The notes under the pieces were generated by a model that saw nothing but the letters and a program-made list of their open reading frames with translations, did not search any database and was not told the DNA's origin. Of a DNA stretch of 64,000 nucleotides, positions 63,092-64,000 are shown piece after piece. Made by a program: the position numbers and the translations under genes. Source of the stretch: Sciurus carolinensis (Eukaryota; Chordata; Mammalia; Rodentia; Sciuridae); the NCBI RefSeq assembly GCF_902686445.1, contig NC_062219.1, positions 147,914,057 through 147,978,056 of the forward strand. Direction: 5' to 3'. Every line of letters begins with the position of its first letter. Position 1 is the first letter of the stretch.

Positions 63092-63257
63092 CTAGAAAAC
63101 AAGACACACAAAAATTAAAATAAGGATGCTTTTTCCTGAGGATCGTATTTATACTAACACTCTCTTGGCCCCCTCCCCCATGTTAAATGTGTGCCAAACG
63201 CCAAAGACGTGCAGGGTTGAGTATTAAGAGACCGATCTGTGCAATTTCTTCCTTTCC

Positions 63258-63382
63258 ACCCGCAACACAGTGTCTCCCTATGTTGCCTAAGCAGGCCTTG
63301 ATCTCTGGGCTCCAGTGGTCCTCCTGCCTCAGTGTCCCCAGCTGCTGGGATCACAGCTGGTACTATTGCACCCAACTCGTCA
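63258..63382 (-). mobile_element. B1-like monomer SINE (reversed)
   Basis: 'cagtgtctccctatgttgcc', 'ggtcctcctgcctcagtgtc', 'gctgctgggatcacagctgg'. No ID half. Confidence 0.7.
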
Positions 63383-63399
63383 TTTTATTTTTGCTTCTA

Positions 63400-64000
63400 A
63401 ACTAGAGCTCACTGCCTGGAGAAACTTACAAGGATAGTTGTTTCCCTCTTCGGTGTTTCTCTAGGCATTATGATTTCTTTCCCACTGTAAGTGGGAAAGA
63501 AGAAAGCGCCCTTCAAACATGGTTATTTCTCCTTAGGACTCGGCATCTAAGACATCATGAAGGGTGACCTGTCTTGTCTCCCCGTCTGGATTCAGAACTT
63601 CCAACAATGTCTCACACTGTAAACCCCATGGCACTAAGCGTGGTGCTGCTAACTGCTCGCTGCCAGCCAAACTCCTTACTGTGTTCCCACAGGGGGCTCG
63701 AGGACATTTTTCTCATCTGGGGGACAGTGTCATGTGCTATACCACGGTACGGTGAAGGTGTGACAGGTTTCTTAAACTCGTAGGGGAACATTTACCACTC
63801 CTTGAACAGGCTACTTGATAACCTCCATTCCCATCAGTAAGAGAATTAGAATTACACTCCTGATCCTCTGTGCTCCCAGCTGCTTGGAAGAGTCACTGTG
63901 AAGCACCTGCAGAAACCACAGGCTCAGTCCCTGTTCCCTCCACTGGAATGTGAGTCCCTGATGCCAGAGACTATAATCTCTTTATCTTTGTAATCCTAGT
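63400..64000. other. Upstream intron of KIF13A, no recognised element
   Basis: Continues to the window edge. No further coding exon for the N-terminal motor residues is visible here. Confidence 0.5.

Noticed and set aside
486..63091. KIF13B as the identity of the gene
   Set aside because: Paralogue-specific segments ([12 protein letters not shown] in the motor, [11 protein letters not shown] after switch I, QSFT-type tail joint [16 protein letters not shown]) match KIF13A.

Overview
The window is nuclear DNA of a placental mammal and, by its repeats, almost certainly of a squirrel-family rodent (Sciuridae: ground squirrel, marmot or relative). It is densely seeded with two short retroposon types. 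One is the tRNA-derived ID element, usually seen reversed as a T-run followed by 'ggtgctggggattgaaccc'. The other is a composite element whose 7SL/B1-like half ('cctgtaatcccag... gaggctgaggcaggagg') is joined to an ID half ('gggctggggatgtggctcagtgg'), matching the B1-dID element described from squirrels and some other rodents. The exact species cannot be named from sequence alone.

One protein-coding gene occupies almost the whole window on the minus strand: KIF13A, a kinesin-3 microtubule motor. I could place 29 consecutive coding exons (28 apparently constitutive plus one 39-bp in-frame cassette) between 63091 and 486. Splice sites, phases and reading frame agree at every junction, giving 1290 uninterrupted codons (about human residues 74 to 1351, or 1364 in cassette-inclusive numbering). 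The first ~73 residues lie beyond base 64000. The C-terminal tail (roughly 440 residues in human) lies before base 1. KIF13A rather than its paralogue KIF13B is supported throughout the motor, FHA and stalk.

Layout along the gene, 5' to 3' (right to left). The motor domain is encoded from 63091 to about 43100: P-loop exons at 62999-63091 and 61637-61817, switch I at 56268-56402, switch II at 55495-55607, loop 12 at 44068-44179, and last helix plus neck at 43048-43260. The neck coil and FHA domain lie at 35319-40865. The acidic linker and stalk coiled coils lie at 23282-35219. The conserved kinesin-3 stalk/tail blocks lie at 486-20607. The largest intron in view (11.3 kb, 44180-55494) separates switch II from loop 12.

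Introns hold the rest: about 60 recognisable SINEs, several L1 fragments, three ERVL-MaLR-type LTR remnants, two clear LTRs with TATA and polyadenylation signals, MIR and MER5-type relics, and (TG)n tracts. No second gene, no RNA gene, no promoter of KIF13A and no CpG-island start is visible.

No unknown biological system was found. The most useful observations are a GC-AG splice donor at the last exon, a 39-bp acidic cassette exon that repeats the DSYQ end of the preceding exon, a cluster of perfect inverted repeats near 50.55 kb, antisense LTRs with intact-looking signals, and a few unassigned intronic segments.
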